Assembly (NCBI RefSeq): GCF_003014655.1
Contig: NZ_PYAT01000003.1
Coordinates: 62,001 to 126,000 of the forward strand
From: Planomicrobium soli
GTDB lineage: Bacteria; Bacillota; Bacilli; Bacillales_A; Planococcaceae
Direction: 5' to 3'
DNA length: 64,000 nucleotides
Every line of letters starts with the position of its first letter. Position 1 is the first letter of the stretch. Position numbers and translations under genes: made by a program. Below are positions 60,952 through 64,000 of this stretch, piece by piece. A model generated the notes under the pieces. The model did no database searches, was not told the origin of the DNA, and saw nothing but the letters and a program-made list of their open reading frames with translations.

Positions 60952-61401
60952 TTATGCAGTATCACTAATCAGTTTGTTCAGCGCATCGACATCTTTGGTT
61001 TCTGCAAGTTTCGTTACAGTTTCTGGATTTTGGAACATACCAACCAGCTTTTGAAGCATTTCTAACTGATCTTCCGGAGTTTTTAACGCGAGCATAAAAA
61101 TCATTTTTACGGCAACCAGCTCATCATTTTTTCCCATCATATAAAACTTCACCGGTTCTTTCAGCAAAGCAAATGCAATTTTCGACTCATTCACCATGTC
61201 CCCATCAGTATGCGGAATAGCAACTCCAAAAGGGGCAGTGGGCAGTCCGGTTGGAAAGGCTTCTTCTCTTTTAAGAATGCTTTCTACAAATCCTTCTTTG
61301 ACTACTCCGATTTCAAGCAGTTGTTTCCCTAGCACCTCCAGCGCCTCTTCTTTGGAATCGACTTCTAAATCAATAACGACCAATTCTTTATCTAACTTCA
61401 C
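60952..61401 (-). CDS. gatA: PTS IIA component (mannitol/fructose family)
   Basis: 149-residue EIIA of the PTS_EIIA_2 family, with phospho-His64 in VAIPHTDG. It takes phosphate from HPr and gives it to GatB. The GTG start follows AGGGGGAATGGGCA. Leader of the operon: its promoter carries a cre site, so it is under CcpA-type glucose repression. Confidence 0.9.
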   Translation of the reverse strand: MKLDKELVVIDLEVDSKEEALEVLGKQLLEIGVVKEGFVESILKREEAFPTGLPTAPFGVAIPHTDGDMVNESKIAFALLKEPVKFYMMGKNDELVAVKMIFMLALKTPEDQLEMLQKLVGMFQNPETVTKLAETKDVDALNKLISDTA

Positions 61402-61569
61402 TGCCCATTCCCCCTACCAATAATTTCTGTATTAAAAACAAATAGATGATTAGGTTAAAATCAAGCTTTAAGCAAACGAAAGTATGTATTCAGGATTTTA
61501 AGACTCCTACATTTTCCTCTCCCGTACTTTTTACATATGTTCAACAACTGCACAAATGATAATATCACA

Positions 61570-61598
61570 ATTATAAAAGCGCTTTCATATTTAATCAA
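61570..61598 (-). promoter_or_regulatory. sigmaA promoter of gatA
   Basis: Minus strand: TTGATT at 61598-61593, a 17-bp spacer, TATAAT at 61575-61570. Confidence 0.82.
61574..61587 (-). promoter_or_regulatory. CcpA cre box
   Basis: TGAAAGCGCTTTTA on the minus strand, 13 of 14 matches to TGWAANCGNTNWCA, lying between the -35 and -10 boxes of gatA. Confidence 0.85.
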
Positions 61599-61732
61599 TA
61601 CAATTTTAAGAATCTTTCGATAATGTGTTCTGCCGGCCATACTGCTTTATTCACCTTTTGCAGTCTGTTTTCCTCCCATAACTTTATCCAAGCTTATATA
61701 ATCCGTCAGTTAAGAGCTTTTTGCCCAAAATA

Positions 61733-61774
61733 TAAGAGGGAAGGATGCTGAACAAACAGCACCCTTCCCTCTTA
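61733..61774 (-). terminator. terminator of the ABC transporter operon
   Basis: TAAGAGGGAAGG-TGCTG / CAGCA-CCTTCCCTCTTA stem; TATATTTT follows on the minus strand. Confidence 0.82.
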
Positions 61775-61849
61775 TGGATTTTGTATATATTAATCAACCA
61801 GAGTCTTTAAATGCTTGCTTTCACTACTCATGAGGAAGTTAAAGCTTTA

Positions 61850-62671
61850 TCAAGTAATGGTCCGCAACGGCTTTTTTGTCCGGAACATAGGATGTTCAAG
61901 TAGAATGGCCGATATCAACTTTTTTACAGTTGGGTTCGTTGAGTTGAATATTTCCTTTTTATCAGGGCAATATTCCACCACTTCGCCCTTTTCCATTACA
62001 GCCAACTCATCAGCTACAGTATAGGCTGCCCGTATGTCATGTGTAATAAAGAGGTATGATAAATCATAATCTGCTTTCAACTCGTCCAACAAGTTCAAAA
62101 TATTTGCCTGATTCACCATATCCAAGCTGCTGATCGGCTCATCCATAACAATAAGTTTTGGCTTTAAAGCGATAGCCCTTGCAATATTCAACCGTTGAAG
62201 TTGGCCTCCACTGAACTGCCGCGGAAACTTCTTCATATCTTCCGTCTTTAAACCGACGCGATCCAATAAACGAGCCACCGTTCTTTGAAGCTCAGATGGA
62301 GATAACTTTTCATAGTTTTCCAAAGGTTCCGCGACGATTTTCTCAGCTGTCATACGTGGATTAACCGATGAGTAGCAATCCTGAAATACTACCTGTAAAT
62401 CTCTGCGAATTTGCTTCCGTGTCTGGGCATTTGCAGAATAGAGGTCCTGCCCTTCAAAAAGGATTTGGCCCTTTTTCGGTTTTTCTAATCCCAAGATAAT
62501 TTTGCCCAATGTGCTTTTTCCTGCTCCGCTTGAGCCAAGTAGCCCTAAACAAGTGCCATGCTGCATAGAAAAAGAGACGTCTGAAAGAACCGGTGTTTCC
62601 TGGGTTGTACGCTCAAACAGACGGCGGGAACCGTATGTATGGCTAACATTCTTTACTTCCAACAAATCCAT
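61850..62671 (-). CDS. ABC transporter ATP-binding protein (NikE/OppF/CntF type)
   Basis: 273-residue peptide/nickel-family ATPase. Walker A GSSGAGKST near 46-54, Q-loop VFQD, signature FSGGQLQR near 157-164, Walker B LIVMDEP, and the H-loop THD. It powers uptake with the OppD-type partner encoded upstream. AGAGGGGGTAAGACCG precedes the ATG. The architecture fits nickel, metallophore (Cnt) or oligopeptide import; the binding protein is not in view. Confidence 0.9.
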   Translation of the reverse strand: MDLLEVKNVSHTYGSRRLFERTTQETPVLSDVSFSMQHGTCLGLLGSSGAGKSTLGKIILGLEKPKKGQILFEGQDLYSANAQTRKQIRRDLQVVFQDCYSSVNPRMTAEKIVAEPLENYEKLSPSELQRTVARLLDRVGLKTEDMKKFPRQFSGGQLQRLNIARAIALKPKLIVMDEPISSLDMVNQANILNLLDELKADYDLSYLFITHDIRAAYTVADELAVMEKGEVVEYCPDKKEIFNSTNPTVKKLISAILLEHPMFRTKKPLRTIT

Positions 62672-62698
62672 CGGTCTTACCCCCTCTTTTTAAAAAAT

Positions 62699-63526
62699 CT
62701 ATACAATGACTACTTCACGGTGCTCTATTACCGGCAGTAATGGTCTGGCGCGCAATAGCTGTTTTGTATATTCATGTTTTGGACGGTCGAACAACTGGAA
62801 CACATCCGCATTTTCCACGATCCGACCTTCCCGCATTACGGCTACATCATCAGCAAGTTCCGAAATCACGCCCAGATCATGGGAAATGAGCAGGATTGCA
62901 GTTCCGCACTCTGTTCTCAAGCGGTCCAATTCGTTTAGCACTTGAAGCTGATTGGTTACATCAAGCGCCGTTGTAGGTTCGTCCGCGATGACAAGAGAAG
63001 GACGCAAGCACATCGATATGGCGATCATAACCCGTTGAAGCATTCCTCCGCTTAGTTGGAAAGGATACATGCCCATCAGCTTGGATGGCTGCTGAAGGTT
63101 CACGGACTCCATCGAGGAAACTGCCAAATCGAAAGCTTCTCTTTTAGAAAGATTCGAATGTGTCCGGATCGTTTCGATAAATTGCTGGCCAATCGTATAA
63201 ACCGGCGTGAAAGCATTCATGGGATTTTGCATGATAAAGCCCACTTCTTTCCCCCGAATCGTTCGCATTTCTTTCGGTTTCAAGCCATTTAATTCACGTC
63301 CGTGCAATTGGACGCTTCCTTCTACAGACATCAACTTTTTGTCTAAAAGCTGAAGGAGGGACATACACGTAATGGATTTTCCGCTTCCGCTTTCTCCCAC
63401 TAACCCAAGAATTTTCCCAGCCTCTATTTCAAAATTCAAGTCATGAACGAGAGGCAGTTCCTCCCTTTCGGACTTCACCTTGACATTAAGGTTGTTCACT
63501 TGTAAGACGCTGCGTGATTTTTCCAT
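62699..63526 (-). CDS. ABC transporter ATP-binding protein (NikD/OppD/CntD type)
   Basis: 275 residues. Walker A GESGSGKS near 41-48, signature LSGGMLQR near 158-165, Walker B LVIADEP, H-loop SHD. The Q-loop MQNPMNAFTP is typical of the NikD/DppD group. Pair of the NikE-type ATPase gene 27 bases downstream. GAAGGAGGAAAGCAA precedes the ATG. Confidence 0.9.
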   Translation of the reverse strand: MEKSRSVLQVNNLNVKVKSEREELPLVHDLNFEIEAGKILGLVGESGSGKSITCMSLLQLLDKKLMSVEGSVQLHGRELNGLKPKEMRTIRGKEVGFIMQNPMNAFTPVYTIGQQFIETIRTHSNLSKREAFDLAVSSMESVNLQQPSKLMGMYPFQLSGGMLQRVMIAISMCLRPSLVIADEPTTALDVTNQLQVLNELDRLRTECGTAILLISHDLGVISELADDVAVMREGRIVENADVFQLFDRPKHEYTKQLLRARPLLPVIEHREVVIV

Positions 63527-63540
63527 TTGCTTTCCTCCTT

Positions 63541-64000
63541 CTAATTGCGGCTTTTAACTCCAAAATGTTCGGATAAAGATTCGCCTAAAATATTGAATGA
63601 TATTACGACGAACAATATCATAAGTCCTGGATACAGCATCAGCTCTGGATGGCTTCGGATAAACCCTTTCCCTTCATGGATCATAGCTCCCCATTCGGGT
63701 GTCGGCGGTTGAATGCCGAGCCCCAAAAATGAAAGGGCGGATATATCCATAATTGCCCATCCCATTTCCAATGTGCCCATGACCACGATCGGCGGAATAA
63801 TATTAGGAATCAAGTGCGTTCTGATAATCTTGCTTGTAGAAGACCCGCTTATGCGTGCCGCCGTTATAAAATTCTGTTCTTTCATGCTTACTACCATGCC
63901 GCGGATCATACGGGCGTAATAAACCCACTGAACCATCGTCAATGCTAACACTACTTGCCATAATCCCGGCCCCAACAAACCAACAATTCCTAGAACCAGA
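63541..64000 (-). CDS. ABC transporter permease (NikC/OppC type), C-terminal part
   Basis: About 153 residues in view, with more beyond the right edge. The binding-protein-dependent transport signature lies around EQNFITAARISGSSTSKIIRTHLIPNIIPPIVV, followed by GLGIQPPTPEWGAMIHEGKGF and the C-terminal helix LMLYPGLMILFVVISFNILGESL. The stop at 63541 lies 15 bases before the ATPase gene, so the genes form an operon (permease - ATPase - ATPase). Confidence 0.88.
   Translation of the reverse strand, partial: LVLGIVGLLGPGLWQVVLALTMVQWVYYARMIRGMVVSMKEQNFITAARISGSSTSKIIRTHLIPNIIPPIVVMGTLEMGWAIMDISALSFLGLGIQPPTPEWGAMIHEGKGFIRSHPELMLYPGLMILFVVISFNILGESLSEHFGVKSRN

Larger units (their letters stand above)
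61402..61732. other. gat operon leader and promoter region
   Basis: The 5' untranslated region of gatA (about 165 bases) plus the promoter and cre box; the part beyond 61600 shows nothing further until the ABC-operon terminator. Confidence 0.6.

Noticed and set aside
1..64000. CRISPR array, prophage, insertion sequence, tRNA or rRNA genes
   Set aside because: No regularly spaced repeats, no transposase or phage genes, and no RNA gene signature was seen.

Overview
The window looks like chromosome from a low-to-mid-GC Gram-positive bacterium of the order Bacillales, most likely Planococcaceae (Planococcus or Sporosarcina type). The evidence is strong AGGAGG-type ribosome binding sites, frequent TTG and GTG starts, sigmaA-type promoters, intrinsic terminators after most units, three T-box leaders, a pbuE-type adenine riboswitch, a yybP-ykoY manganese riboswitch, and homologues of Bacillus genes (khtTU, menA, type-3 proS, pbuE, psiE, ydhK, DUF3916, DUF2294). 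The family-level assignment is inference. I saw no rRNA, tRNA, CRISPR array, phage module or insertion sequence. Most genes are on the minus strand in units of one to three genes.

Layout. 0-5.6 kb: edge-truncated DMT exporter, aldo/keto reductase, a peptidase-M1-like membrane protein that has lost every zinc ligand, psiE, and a quinone-type ring-cleaving dioxygenase behind a textbook promoter and MhqR-like operator. 5.6-9.6 kb: the two-gene Pnkp/Hen1 RNA repair operon. 9.8-11.8 kb: three unknown genes. 11.9-14.5 kb: a PrdB/GrdB-type reductase with an in-frame UGA (probable selenocysteine) and a T-box-controlled NhaC-family transporter, divergent from each other. 14.6-20 kb: a stand-alone MurE-like ligase, the KhtTU K+/H+ antiporter, small proteins, and a very AT-rich gene-poor stretch with a perfect 24-bp palindrome. 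20-30 kb: a NAD(P)-binding reductase and divergent Rrf2 regulator sharing three matching operators, GNAT enzymes, T-box-controlled proS, menA, an SDR, and a TerC-type Mn exporter under its riboswitch.

30-43.7 kb: DUF2254 protein, GAF-GGDEF diguanylate cyclase, GT2 glycosyltransferase, a 1113-residue secreted protein with DNRLRE, FN3 and Ig-like repeats, HAD phosphatase, Bcr/CflA exporter, a secreted-protein plus small-membrane-protein pair resembling a bacteriocin/immunity unit, and a nucleotidyltransferase. 43.9-50.5 kb: an MFS transporter under a T-box with apparent specifier ACA (Thr), an O-methyltransferase, an M48 protease fused to ankyrin repeats, and a FemAB-like transferase. 50.6-54.5 kb: a two-component system next to two lipoproteins (F510_1955-like and YdhK). 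54.6-64 kb: adenine riboswitch plus pbuE, tandem DUF2294 paralogues, OsmC, a CcpA-controlled GatABC phosphotransferase system, and part of a Nik/Cnt/Opp-type ABC transporter.

The most unusual items are the probable selenoprotein in an apparently aerobic bacillus, the dead M1-like protein, the MurE paralogue without either known amino-acid-selecting motif, the Rrf2 operator trio, the Thr-type T-box on an MFS pump, and the AT-rich palindrome region.
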